The translations under genes were made by a program, and so were the position numbers. Below, one piece after another: positions 25,940-34,700 of a stretch of 64,000 nt of DNA. Under the pieces are notes generated by a model. That model searched no databases and had not been told where the DNA came from. It saw only the letters and a list, made by a program, of their open reading frames with translations. Each line of letters begins with the position of its first letter. Position 1 is the stretch's first letter. Origin of the DNA: Oscillospiraceae bacterium (GTDB lineage: Bacteria; Bacillota; Clostridia; Oscillospirales; Acutalibacteraceae); assembly GCA_902769255.1 (NCBI GenBank), contig CACXOM010000012.1:1-64000 (forward strand). The letters are read 5' to 3'.

Positions 25940-27523
25940 TTAAATTTTAAATGTCGGGATAATTTCGAGGGAGATTTCGCCTTTTTCGTCTTCGTGAACG
26001 ACGATTTTATTGATAAAAGTATCGACAAGTTCTTTGTTAATTTTTTTGAATTTTTTGTTTTTCAAAAGGGTAGCAATAATCGGATTTTCAAGGAAAATTT
26101 CCGATTCCGATTTGCCAATATGCGAGTTCAATTTTACGATTTCGGCTTCGTCTTTTGCAATTTCATCTTTGCAAATTTGTTTTTTCTTTAAAAAGTTTTC
26201 TTTGCTCATTTCGCCGTCAGCGTAAAGGTCCTCATAGCCCGAAATTCTCTTGTTTTGTTTGGCAATTTGGGCTTTTAAAGAGTTGATTCTTTCATCAATA
26301 ACTCTTTTGGTTTTGTCTTTATCTTTAGCCGCTTTGTTAATAACATCTTGCATATTTTTAACGGTTTTTAAAAGTGAGTTTAAAAAGTCCAAAACTGCCT
26401 CTTCCAAATCATTTTCATGAACGGAGTGAGCGGTGCAGGTGTGCGCACCGTTTTTGTAACTGCGACATACATAGCGGTTGTTTGAAACGCCTTTGTATTT
26501 GTTGGTAATTTTGCTCATTGCTTGACCGCATTCGCAAACAATATGTCCAGCAAAAGGCGAAACATTTTGTTTTAATGTCGATGAAATATCACGGTTGTTT
26601 TTGAGTTTGTTTTGCACCAACTCAAAATCATCACGGTTTACAATAGCCTCGTGAGTATCTCTAACGATAATATGCTCATCTTCGGGTCTTACTCTTTTTC
26701 CGTGGTTTAATTTGCTGTTTTGATTTCGATTTTGCCACATATCGCCAGCATACATTTTATTTTTCAAAATGTTATGTATGGTCGAATATGTCCAAAACGA
26801 AGTCGACTCTTTTTTGTTAGAGTTTGAATATTTAAGCCCGTTTTGTTTTTTATATTCGCTCGGGCAGGGAATGTTTTGCATATTAAGGTCTTGTGCGATT
26901 GCAATTTGACCTTTGCCGTGTAAAAAGTCATCAAAAATTTGTTTAACAACTTTTGCTGCTGGCTCGTCAATTACAAGGTGATTTTTGTCTTTCTCGTCTT
27001 TTTTATAGCCGTAACTTGCAAATGCACCGATAAATTGACCTTGCTCTTTTTTAATTTTAAAAGTTTTTAACACATTGTTAGAGAGAGTTATTGAATAATT
27101 GGCATTCATTGCGGCTCTGATAATTGTTTCAAGCGTTCCTCTGCCTTCATCGCTGTCGTAGTTGTCTAACACAGAGATAACTCGAGTATTGTTTCTTACA
27201 AAACAAGCCTCTAAAGTATAATAATCTCTCATATTACGGGTGAGACGGTCGCCTTTTTTTAAAATAACACAATCTATTTTATTGGCGCCTATATCAGCCA
27301 TAAGTTTAACCATTCCTTGACGACTTTTAATATCTGTTCCTGAATAGCCGTCATCAACATACTCTCCTACAATTTTAAAATTCTCTTTGGAATTTTGAAC
27401 GAATTGCTCACAAATATATCTTTGATTTTTAATGCTGTCGGAATCTTCTGATATATCTGCTTTGTTTTGGTCCTCTTTCGAAAGTCTTAAATATAATGCT
27501 GTTCTGTAAATTTTGTTTGCCAT
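25940..27523 (-). CDS. Large serine recombinase (putative integrase/excisionase of the element)
   Basis: 527 residues. N-terminal catalytic domain: ALYLRLSKEDQ with Ser15 as nucleophile, GEYVDDGYSGTDIKSRQGM and KKGDRLTRN. The recombinase domain follows (FIGAFASYGYKKDEKDKN, IFDDFLHGKGQIAIAQDLN). A zinc ribbon (GHIVCECGQAM, YVCRSY, then a Cys at HTC) and a long coiled coil (about 410-480, KAQIAKQNKRISGYEDLY) complete the layout. Enzymes of this class insert and excise phages, Tn-type elements and the skin element of sporulation sigK. It lies 5.3 kb from the left end. A 35-residue ORF precedes it. Confidence 0.92.
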   Translation of the reverse strand: MANKIYRTALYLRLSKEDQNKADISEDSDSIKNQRYICEQFVQNSKENFKIVGEYVDDGYSGTDIKSRQGMVKLMADIGANKIDCVILKKGDRLTRNMRDYYTLEACFVRNNTRVISVLDNYDSDEGRGTLETIIRAAMNANYSITLSNNVLKTFKIKKEQGQFIGAFASYGYKKDEKDKNHLVIDEPAAKVVKQIFDDFLHGKGQIAIAQDLNMQNIPCPSEYKKQNGLKYSNSNKKESTSFWTYSTIHNILKNKMYAGDMWQNRNQNSKLNHGKRVRPEDEHIIVRDTHEAIVNRDDFELVQNKLKNNRDISSTLKQNVSPFAGHIVCECGQAMSKITNKYKGVSNNRYVCRSYKNGAHTCTAHSVHENDLEEAVLDFLNSLLKTVKNMQDVINKAAKDKDKTKRVIDERINSLKAQIAKQNKRISGYEDLYADGEMSKENFLKKKQICKDEIAKDEAEIVKLNSHIGKSESEIFLENPIIATLLKNKKFKKINKELVDTFINKIVVHEDEKGEISLEIIPTFKI

Positions 27524-27544
27524 AAATTCTTTAACCTTCCTTTC

Positions 27545-27652
27545 TTAATTCTTAACTTCTCCTGTTGGGGTATAATATTTTAAAAATTCTTCAAAAACTT
27601 CGTTAAATGTTTTGTTTGTGTTTGCTTTTTCATAATTGATTGTTACTTTCAT
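27545..27652 (-). CDS. 35-residue ORF upstream of the serine recombinase
   Basis: ATG at 27652 behind an AAGGAGGT site. The product reads MKVTINYEKANTNKTFNEVF then EEFLKYYTPTGEVKN. It ends 21 bp before the recombinase start, so the two are probably co-translated. No family is recognised. A recombination directionality factor is possible in this position but is only a guess; the peptide is small for one. Confidence 0.6.
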   Translation of the reverse strand: MKVTINYEKANTNKTFNEVFEEFLKYYTPTGEVKN

Positions 27653-27674
27653 CAAAGTAATACCTCCTTCTAAT

Positions 27675-27757
27675 AAAACTTATTGTTCTTGAGCCTCAAA
27701 AATAATAAGTTTTAAATTTATTTGTAGTAAGTATGTGAAAAAACTTAAAAGTGTCAA
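27675..27757 (-). promoter_or_regulatory. Promoter and leader hairpin of the recombinase operon
   Basis: On the minus strand TTGACA (27752-27757), 17-bp spacer and a weak -10 ATACTT (27729-27734). The leader contains a 10-bp stem AAAACTTATT/AATAAGTTTT (27675-27684 and 27704-27713), with a second small palindrome TTGAGCCTCAA in its loop, just before the ribosome binding site. Confidence 0.5.
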
Positions 27758-27813
27758 GTAAAAAACGGGGGGTAATATTCAACAAACTTTTGCATTTGTT
27801 TTTGTGCAAGATA

Positions 27814-27829
27814 TACAATATATTGTATG
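27814..27829. promoter_or_regulatory. 16-bp perfect palindrome, candidate operator
   Basis: ATACAATATATTGTAT lies about 60 bp upstream of the recombinase promoter. ACAATATATTGT-type palindromes are typical of phage-like repressor sites; the binding protein is unknown. Confidence 0.45.
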
Positions 27830-27853
27830 AAAATACGAATTTCACAAAAAAAT

Positions 27854-27888
27854 ACCCCTTTATACGCTTTTTTCGCATATAAAGGGGT
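27854..27888 (-). terminator. Terminator after the mazF-like gene
   Basis: An imperfect stem (ACCCCTTTATACGC with CGCATATAAAGGGGT) with a T-run loop is followed on the minus strand by ATTTTTTTG, right after the mazF stop. Confidence 0.85.
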
Positions 27889-27893
27889 GTGTT

Positions 27894-28229
27894 TTACAAA
27901 CCTAATTGTACAAGCAGTCGTTTTTTAATTTCTTCCAAGGTTGTATCAGGGACGCTCGTAACATAATTGCCGATTTGCGACTTGCAGATTGTTTGAATTT
28001 GCTCAATTAATAATGTGCTGGTATCACGAATCTTAATTTGCATATGTACTGGCAACTGCGCCTTTTGCGCCGTTGTTAGTGGTATTACCTGACAAATTTG
28101 CGAGGTATTAAGCCCTTTTTTGTTGCCAAGAATAATACAAGGGCGCTTTCCGCCTTGAATGTTTGGTTTGTAATTGCCGAGATTTACATAGTAAATGTCG
28201 CCGCATTTGATTGTATGTTTGGTATTCAT
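27894..28229 (-). CDS. MazF/PemK-family toxin-like endoribonuclease
   Basis: 111 residues with the MazF fold: GDIYYVNLGNYKPNIQGGKR, then RPCIILGNKKGLN, VIPLTT and LIEQIQTICKSQIGNYV. Family members cleave mRNA at short sequence motifs. No MazE-like antitoxin gene lies before or after it: the upstream 180 bp hold only a promoter and hairpin. Solitary MazF genes occur in clostridia. AAGGAG site with good spacing. Confidence 0.9.
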   Translation of the reverse strand: MNTKHTIKCGDIYYVNLGNYKPNIQGGKRPCIILGNKKGLNTSQICQVIPLTTAQKAQLPVHMQIKIRDTSTLLIEQIQTICKSQIGNYVTSVPDTTLEEIKKRLLVQLGL

Positions 28230-28256
28230 AATTTGACTCCTTTTTTAAGTAAAACA

Positions 28257-28285
28257 AAACCGCTTGAACGCAGTCCAAGCAGTTT
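28257..28285 (-). other. Leader hairpin of the mazF-like gene
   Basis: AAACYGCTTG pairs with CAAGCNGTTT across a short loop, between the promoter and the start of mazF. On the minus strand T-rich sequence follows, so it can act as an attenuator or as a terminator of upstream transcription. Confidence 0.5.
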
Positions 28286-28324
28286 AAAAAGTAACAGTTA
28301 TTTTATTTTTTTAATTCTAATCAA

Positions 28325-28352
28325 ATTATGAAAATATTTTATTTTTTGTCAA
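28325..28352 (-). promoter_or_regulatory. Promoter of the mazF-like gene
   Basis: On the minus strand TTGACA (28347-28352), 16-bp spacer, CATAAT (28325-28330). Confidence 0.55.
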
Positions 28353-28364
28353 GTTTTTTGCAAT

Positions 28365-28398
28365 AAAAAGTGCGCAAGCTTTTGCTTACGCACTTTTT
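28365..28398 (-). terminator. Terminator after the first Fic gene
   Basis: A 10-bp stem (AAAAAGTGCG with CGCACTTTTT) with an inner AGC/GCT pair, followed by T-rich sequence on the minus strand. Confidence 0.82.
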
Positions 28399-28413
28399 CA
28401 TTAACACATTATC

Positions 28414-29352
28414 TTACTTAAATTTTTTATGGCATTTTGTTTTCAAAAACTCTTTAATCTCGCCGTTATCTTTGTCTTCATAATATCTAACAAGCAGTTT
28501 TTTAAACTCCGACACATTATTCTCTGGAATAACAAGCAAACCGCCAGCATTTGCAATTAAATAGTGATTTGCAAAGATAACAGAAGCTCTTTTGTTTCCG
28601 TCATTAAAAATTTGTGTTTTCATACAGTAAAGGCAAAGTTCAATCGCCTTATCAAGCACTGGTGCATCAAGTTCAATAATTGATTGAATATTCTCAATTA
28701 CTACCGTTTCAATCGGAAGCGGCGGTTTATATGTTGTACCGCCAATTGTTACAGGCACGCCTCTGATTCTACCGCCGTTTGAGAAAAAGCCTTCGTTTAC
28801 AAGTTTTGCAATATGGCACAAAACAGAATAATCGCTTTTTACCTGAAGCACATCTTTATCGAGAATAAACTCCCAAGCGTGTTTCAGATTGAGAATCTTT
28901 TGAACATCTGACGCAGTTATGCCGTTAACCGTTCCGTTTTCGATAATATCTTCGGTTTGAGGAAATGAGGTCGCCACACCCTCCAAAACCGCTTGCTCAT
29001 ATATCGAAAGTTTCATATTTGCTCGTGCAAAATCGAGGTTTAAAATAACAAAACTGTCAAGCTCGTTCTCAGTAAAACCTAATTCCGCAAGTTGCTTTTC
29101 AACTTTTCTAATTTGTTTTTTTAATTCTTTTGCATCACGGTTGTTTCGCAACAAAAGTTGATATAACTCATCAGAATAAGCATCAACATAAGTTGATGTT
29201 AACCTGCTGCCGACTCTTTTGCGAACATATAAATACTTACCGCTGTCGTTTTCTTTTATTTCAGGCGTTCCGTCATAAGGCAACAAATTTAATCTCGCAG
29301 AAAAATCTGCTCGTTGTTGCAACAATTCTTGAATTTTATCTAAATTATTCAC
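28414..29352 (-). CDS. Fic-family protein with Gln in place of the catalytic His
   Basis: 312 residues. The Fic core reads KTQIFNDGNKRASVIFANHY, so the usual first His of HxFx(D/E)GN is Gln. The DGNKR anion loop is kept. The N-terminal region (LLQQRADFSARLNLLPYDG) and a helical middle surround it. Related Fic proteins with TQ-F-DGNKR exist in Firmicutes, so this may be a natural subclass rather than a loss; AMP transfer without the His is doubtful. The start is GTG at 29352 behind AAGGAG. Its promoter is lined by four TTTAGGGAA boxes. Confidence 0.82.
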   Translation of the reverse strand: MNNLDKIQELLQQRADFSARLNLLPYDGTPEIKENDSGKYLYVRKRVGSRLTSTYVDAYSDELYQLLLRNNRDAKELKKQIRKVEKQLAELGFTENELDSFVILNLDFARANMKLSIYEQAVLEGVATSFPQTEDIIENGTVNGITASDVQKILNLKHAWEFILDKDVLQVKSDYSVLCHIAKLVNEGFFSNGGRIRGVPVTIGGTTYKPPLPIETVVIENIQSIIELDAPVLDKAIELCLYCMKTQIFNDGNKRASVIFANHYLIANAGGLLVIPENNVSEFKKLLVRYYEDKDNGEIKEFLKTKCHKKFK

Positions 29353-29364
29353 ATTATCACTCCT

Positions 29365-29464
29365 TTTAGGGAACTTTTACAGGTATATTATATGCGTTTG
29401 TTCCCTAAAAGTCAAGTATTTTAGGGAATTTTTATATAATTCTATAATATAATTGTTCCCTAAA
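29365..29464 (-). promoter_or_regulatory. Promoter with four alternating TTTAGGGAA boxes
   Basis: On the minus strand TTGACT (29410-29415), 17-bp spacer, TATAAT (29387-29392). The 9-bp box TTTAGGGAA or its complement occurs at 29365-29373, 29401-29409 (inside the spacer), 29420-29428 and 29456-29464, alternating in orientation, so they form two inverted pairs. One box overlaps the Fic ribosome binding site. This looks like a repressor array controlling the Fic gene. Confidence 0.75.
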
Positions 29465-29477
29465 ACTGTTTTTATAT

Positions 29478-30428
29478 TCACAGCACCCCACCGCAGTAGC
29501 ATTTTAGTAGGTCGGTGCGTTGTTTGCCGTGCCCGAGTTCCTCGATTACTTTCTGGCGTGCAAGTTTTTCAGGCAGGTGCTTGCGATATTTTACTAACTG
29601 GTTGCTCGCAAAACTTCGTCGCAATGTGTGCGAGGAAATGTTCTCGTATTCGTTTGGATTTAAAGTGTAAGGCAATGCGTTTTTGTACTGGTAGAAAAAG
29701 TTTTGGTAAGATTTTAGCATTGACGAAACATTCTTCGGCACAGACTTGTCAACAAATAAATAATCATCGATATATTTACCTTTGCAGGCGGTGTCAAGCA
29801 AATATTTGACTACCGTCATCTGTGTACTGTCGAGTTGCAAAACTCGCTTTTTACCGCCTTTGCACCCCTCTTTAAGCGTAAGAGTTTTGGTTTTGTAAGC
29901 GTTAAGCAAAGTCCGCTTGTTCATAAGCACCGCCTCCCTCGAGCGAAGCCCAAAATAGTATTGCAAAATTGCCATGCTTTTAAAATCGTTTGCTTTTGAT
30001 GAACGCTCCATAATTAAAAGTACCTGCTTAAAAGCGTTGCCGTCTATTCCGTAGCGTTGCTTAAATTCTTTGTTGCCAAGCCCCAATTCTTTGTTGCTTA
30101 GTGTAAACCTGCAACGCTTTTTAGTACCCTTTGTGTTAAGCCAAGCGTTTTGAAAATTAAGCGCCCACCGTAAAGCAGACAACCGCTTTTTAACCTCTGC
30201 AGTAGATATGCCGTTGTCTATGTATTCTTCAACTAAATTTTTAACCTGTATGTTTTTAATGTTCTCCAACTTCTTAACCTGACAGCGATTAAAAAGGTCC
30301 CTGCAAATTTTGTTCAGTTCAGCCATATAGGTGCGCTTTGTTGACCAACTTTTTTGGTTGTTGGATTTTGCAATTCGCTTTAATTGGTTGCACATCACCG
30401 TGTTTAAAAATTTATCTTGTTCAGCCAT
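29478..30428 (-). CDS. Tyrosine recombinase/integrase
   Basis: 316 residues. Catalytic residues are visible in order: Arg in YYFGLRSREAVLM, Lys in CKGGKKRVLQL, HTLRRSFASNQL (His, Arg), GHGKQRTDLLKCY (His, nucleophilic Tyr). The N-terminal SAM-like core-binding domain is about residues 20-100. It could be the integrase of a nested or older unit with the RepL-like gene behind it, or act on the whole element. Its own att site was not identified; a promoter is not obvious. Confidence 0.87.
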   Translation of the reverse strand: MAEQDKFLNTVMCNQLKRIAKSNNQKSWSTKRTYMAELNKICRDLFNRCQVKKLENIKNIQVKNLVEEYIDNGISTAEVKKRLSALRWALNFQNAWLNTKGTKKRCRFTLSNKELGLGNKEFKQRYGIDGNAFKQVLLIMERSSKANDFKSMAILQYYFGLRSREAVLMNKRTLLNAYKTKTLTLKEGCKGGKKRVLQLDSTQMTVVKYLLDTACKGKYIDDYLFVDKSVPKNVSSMLKSYQNFFYQYKNALPYTLNPNEYENISSHTLRRSFASNQLVKYRKHLPEKLARQKVIEELGHGKQRTDLLKCYCGGVL

Positions 30429-30665
30429 AAAATAAAACCTCCGTTACTTTTAGATTTCGTAACGCTTTAATAACCTATAACGCATCATCAAAGCATTTTA
30501 AATGACTTTTTACGCCCGTTTCTTTCTAATTACAAAAGAAACGGGCTTTGGTCTGTCAAGGTAAAGTTTATGAACACAAAACATTTTGTCAAATTATCGC
30601 TACTTTGTAAGACTTAATATAGCAAAAAAAGAAAAAGCGCTTTATAACGGTACAAAACGCTTTTT
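30429..30665. other. Non-coding region with two strong hairpins
   Basis: Between the integrase and the RepL-like gene there is no convincing gene. It contains a perfect 12-bp stem (GCCCGTTTCTTT, 30514-30525, with 30535-30546) and a terminator-like stem AAAAAGCG/CGCTTTTT (30632-30665) with T tracts on both sides. A small RNA or a replication/att site is possible. Confidence 0.5.
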
Positions 30666-30724
30666 TTATTTAAACTAAATCATAATCAAAGTTAAAATAT
30701 TTTAGAAAAACTACACTTTTTCGC

Positions 30725-30753
30725 TTGACAAATAATAGTGTTTTTCACATATC
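30725..30753 (+). promoter_or_regulatory. Promoter of the RepL-like gene
   Basis: TTGACA, 17-bp spacer and a weak -10 (CATATC), about 30 bp before the start. Confidence 0.5.
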
Positions 30754-30783
30754 TTTATAAAACTAAAAGAAAGGGTGATTTTA

Positions 30784-31215
30784 TTGAAAAACACTATGAT
30801 TAACAGGCAAGTCTACACACAAAAAGAGGTGCAAATAATAGACGAAAACGGAGAAATAAGGGTAAGTAAACTAAAACTGCCAAAATGCACCGAAACGGTA
30901 GATTACAACTGGGAAAAAGTTTTTATGGACAACTTTTTAGGGGTTGTTTTAGCCCTTTGCGGTAAAAAGCAAACGCAAATAACATTTTACCTAATAAAGC
31001 AAAAAAACAACGACAACAAGGTAAATACAACACAAAACGAGATAGCGAGGGCGTGCAACGCTTCAATTCAAACGGTGAGCAAGACGATAACAATTTTAAA
31101 AAGACAAAACTTTTTAAAATATCGCAACGGAATATATTTTATCAACCCGAATATGCTTTTCTACGGCAATCACAGCAAGCGAAAAGACTTGCTTGAAAAG
31201 TATTCAAATTTTTAG
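30784..31215 (+). CDS. RepL-like replication/maintenance protein
   Basis: About 143 residues. A winged-helix segment (NTTQNEIARACNASIQTVSK, then ITILKRQNFLKYRNGIYFIN) is followed by PNMLFYGNHSKRKDLLEKY, the C-terminal signature of RepL-type initiators of small Firmicute plasmids. In an integrated element it may support replication of the excised circle, which would aid maintenance; that is inferred. The start is uncertain: TTG at 30784 fits the AAGGGTG site, GTG at 30775 and ATG at 30796 are alternatives. Confidence 0.75.
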   Translation: MKNTMINRQVYTQKEVQIIDENGEIRVSKLKLPKCTETVDYNWEKVFMDNFLGVVLALCGKKQTQITFYLIKQKNNDNKVNTTQNEIARACNASIQTVSKTITILKRQNFLKYRNGIYFINPNMLFYGNHSKRKDLLEKYSNF

Positions 31216-31420
31216 TTTACTGAATAAAGCAAATGCCCTTGTGAAATAAAATTCGAGCATTTGCACTGACCTAAACTGCATTATAGCAGGCGTGAAAAAT
31301 CACAAGGTCTTTAAAAAAGAACAAGCCCGAAACAGTTTCGTTTCAGGCTCGTTCAAGAAGGCAAACAAATTTGTTTTTCAGAACAGTTTAAGTATATAAA
31401 CTAACAAAAATTTGTCAAGC
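31216..31420. other. Non-coding region with two hairpins
   Basis: GCAAATGC/GCATTTGC (31229-31264) follows the RepL-like stop. A longer interrupted stem (GAAC, AGCC, GAAAC pairing with GTTTC, GGCT, GTTC; 31319-31354) lies between the convergent genes and may stop both. Confidence 0.55.
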
Positions 31421-31627
31421 CTAAAAATGCCGTTTATTCGGTTTGTGCTCACCGAAATCCGTATTAACCCAGCCATCAGCCGAATTTTGAAAAATTTCGT
31501 AACTAACAATATCATTGCCGCACTCGCAGGGGTAGTGGTGAACAATCATGTTCGGCAAATCCATTCTGTACTCATTTTTCTTAGCGATTGAACTTTGCAG
31601 CCTCCCGCACCTTGAACAAAATACCAT
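31421..31627 (-). CDS. Small zinc-ribbon-like protein
   Basis: 68 residues with FCSRCGRL near the start and YPCECGNDIV in the middle, giving CxxC and CxC metal-ligand pairs. AAAGGACTG site before the ATG. No family recognised. It lies alone between RepL-like and hsdR regions. Confidence 0.65.
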   Translation of the reverse strand: MVFCSRCGRLQSSIAKKNEYRMDLPNMIVHHYPCECGNDIVSYEIFQNSADGWVNTDFGEHKPNKRHF

Positions 31628-31681
31628 ATCTCACAGTCCTTTCTTGTAATTTTTGCGAAATTCGCAATAAAATGCACAACA

Positions 31682-31726
31682 AAAAAGACACCTGCAGTCA
31701 AAAATAACAACTCCAAATGTCTTTTT
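31682..31726 (-). terminator. Terminator of the type I restriction-modification operon
   Basis: AAAAAGACA pairs with TGTCTTTTT across a long loop, with a T tract on the minus strand after the hsdR stop. Confidence 0.65.
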
Positions 31727-31792
31727 ACAGTTTAATTATGAGATTTTTTATATTTTTGTCAAGTTTTTTGGGAAATCTTAGATAGAATCAAA

Positions 31793-34700
31793 TTATGCAA
31801 TGGCATTAGAATTGATTTTGTCAATTATTTTTTTAATACCTTGCCAGATTCTGAAATCGGAGAATACTTCAACAATACTGCCTCTGTCGGTAAAAGGCGC
31901 TTCTTGCAATACTGACAAATCTTGAAGAATTCCGTTATGAACTATATACTCTATAATTTGATTAACAAAGTATATCTGTCTGCTATCAAGAGAATTATCG
32001 TTTAAAAATTCAGAGAAAGCATTTTTAGCTGCATTCATATCTAAACCAACAATTTCTCGAACGAATATTCCTAATGGTTTATCATTGTATTCAGATTCAT
32101 AGTCTTCTTTAGTTCCAAGTTCTTTCCAAAGAATCTTTTCCAATTCATATAAATCACTTTGTGTTAAAGGCTGATTACTTTTTAATTTAGATATAACTAA
32201 ATTATCTTGATGTTGTTTAATATAATACTCTACTTTTTCTCTGTAGTTCTTTAAACTATCATCACTTTTTAAATCCGATTCATTCCACTCTTGCGACAAT
32301 ATTTCATCACTAAAGTTTGTAGCATAAGTTACTGTTTCAACAGGAATGTACTTAATTAAATTACGAATATTCTCTCTAATTTGCTCAAATTCATTTATAC
32401 CTGCTGTTTCAACATAATCTGTATTTAACAATTTAGTTATAAATGTTGACTGTGCCATGATTTCAGGAATATTTGCTACTCGTGATACAGCTAAAACTTT
32501 TTTGTATAAATCCTTTTTGTGCCTATTAAATGTTTTTCCTGCCAAATAAGCTAATTCAATGCCATATATTAATGCATCAAATCGAATAGCTTTTGGGTCA
32601 TCTTTATCAGGAATAATCAAAGGAACAAGTTCTTCAGCAATACTTAATGTATCTTCATATGTAAGTGCTTGAAATGCTTCTTTAGTTGAATATGTATCAA
32701 CATATTTAAGATGTTGACGAACATAAAAACTATCTCTGTTTAATTCGTTAACTTTAGTTACTAAATCTTCAACTAAACTATCTCTAAATTCAACTAATTG
32801 CGGGGTTTGATACACTATATCTTGAAGTTTATAAACTATTTCAGTTTTTAGTTTGAAAATTCCGCCTTGTAAAGCAATCATATTTGCAGTAGGTTTGCTG
32901 TCAGACAAACGGAAAAATTCAAAGTTACCGCAAAAATCAAAAATATAAAACTTGTCCTTATCTTTGCCGTCTACTAATCCATCGCATTTTCTTGTGCCAC
33001 GGCCTATCATTTGCCAGAATTTTGCTTTACTTCTGACTTTTTTAAAGAATACAAGATTTAGTATTTCAGGAACATCAATACCTGTATCTAACATATCAAC
33101 AGAAATTGCGATTTGAGGTAGTTTTTTAATATCAGAAAACGCATCAATTGCGGCTTGAGAGAATTTTAAAGCATTATCAATTACCATAGCGTAATCCTTT
33201 AGATAAGGGTACTCCTTATTAAATACTTCAAATATTTTCTCTGCATGCTTATGGTTTTTTGCGAATATTATTGTTTTTCCGATTTTTTCACCATAATCAA
33301 CTTTCAATCCGTTCTGCATTAATGTATGAAGAACTTCTCTTATTGTATCCTCATTGAAAACCCATTCATTTAATGCTGAAGAGTCAATCATATCAGGAAT
33401 ATTAGAATCTTTACTAAATGTTTTTTCATATTCTTCTTTGTCTTCATCTGATAATTCATCATAAACAATTCCTTGTTCAATGAACTTCAATTTAGTTTCA
33501 ACAGACATATAATCAACTAAATATCCATCTGTTACAGCCTGTGATAATTCGTATCCATAAGTTGGTACGCCACTTTCAAGTTCGAATACTTCATATGTAT
33601 TCTTATCAATTTCGTCTTTTGGTGTTGCTGTTAAACCAACCAAGTGTGAATCAAAGTAATTAAAAATATCTCTATATTTGTTATAAATAGAACGATGCGC
33701 TTCATCACAAATAACTAAATCAAAATGACCGCTGGTAAATATTTTTCCTTGTTCATCTTCGACTTTATCAATACAATGCATCATAGTTTGATAAGTTGAA
33801 AGAACGCAGCGAGCATTATAATTTGGTTTAGGTTCACAAAGGTTTGTAACTGTTAATGTTGGCAAAAGATTTACAAAACTTCTTTTTGCCTGTGTAACGA
33901 GCGAAGTTCTATCTGCTAAAAATAGTATATTTTTAACCCATCCATGATTTTGCAAAATATCACATAAAGCAATAATAGTTCTTGTTTTACCTGAACCAGT
34001 TGCCATTACTAATAATGCTTTTCTACGATTCTTTTTATCAAAACTATCACAAACCGATTTGATTGCTGCTTCCTGATAATATCTACCCGCAATATCTTGA
34101 TTAACTGATACATCAGAAAGAGAAGTTCGCATTTTTAGCAAATTCATAGTTTTTTCTAAATCTCGTTTAGAATAAACCGTTGCCACTTTTCTTTCAGGGT
34201 AAACATTATCAATTATTCTTGTATCAAAGCCGTTTGAAAGGAAAATAACAGGCCTTTGACCGTATTTTTTCTCTAACGAGTCAGCGTATAGTTTAGCCTG
34301 CATTCTTCCTTCTGCAACATCTTTGCAAGTTCTTTTTGCTTCTAATATAGCCAAAGGCTTTCCGTTATCGCCCATCATAACATAATCGACATAGCCTTTT
34401 CCTGAATCATTTGGCATACCGTCAACTTCAAATTCATTTATCCAGTTTATTCCTTCAGACCAGCCTGCATTTTCAAGCATGTAATCTATATAGACTTTTC
34501 TGGTCTTGTATTCTGTTAAATCTAAAGGTTTTGGAGAATAAGTTTTTTGCTGTTCTTTGCGTTGTTGTGTTAATTGTTCTTTTAATGCTTTGTTTTCTTC
34601 AATTAACTTTTGCAAATCAACATTTTTGTCAATATCTGGTTTAGTTTCTGGTTCGTTATGAGTATATAAAAGAGATTTATCAAATTCTCTTTCCGAATAA

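Noticed and set aside
30429..30780. tRNA or known riboswitch in the structured region before the RepL-like gene
   Set aside because: No cloverleaf, T-loop (GTTCRA) or riboswitch core is recognisable; only simple hairpins are present.
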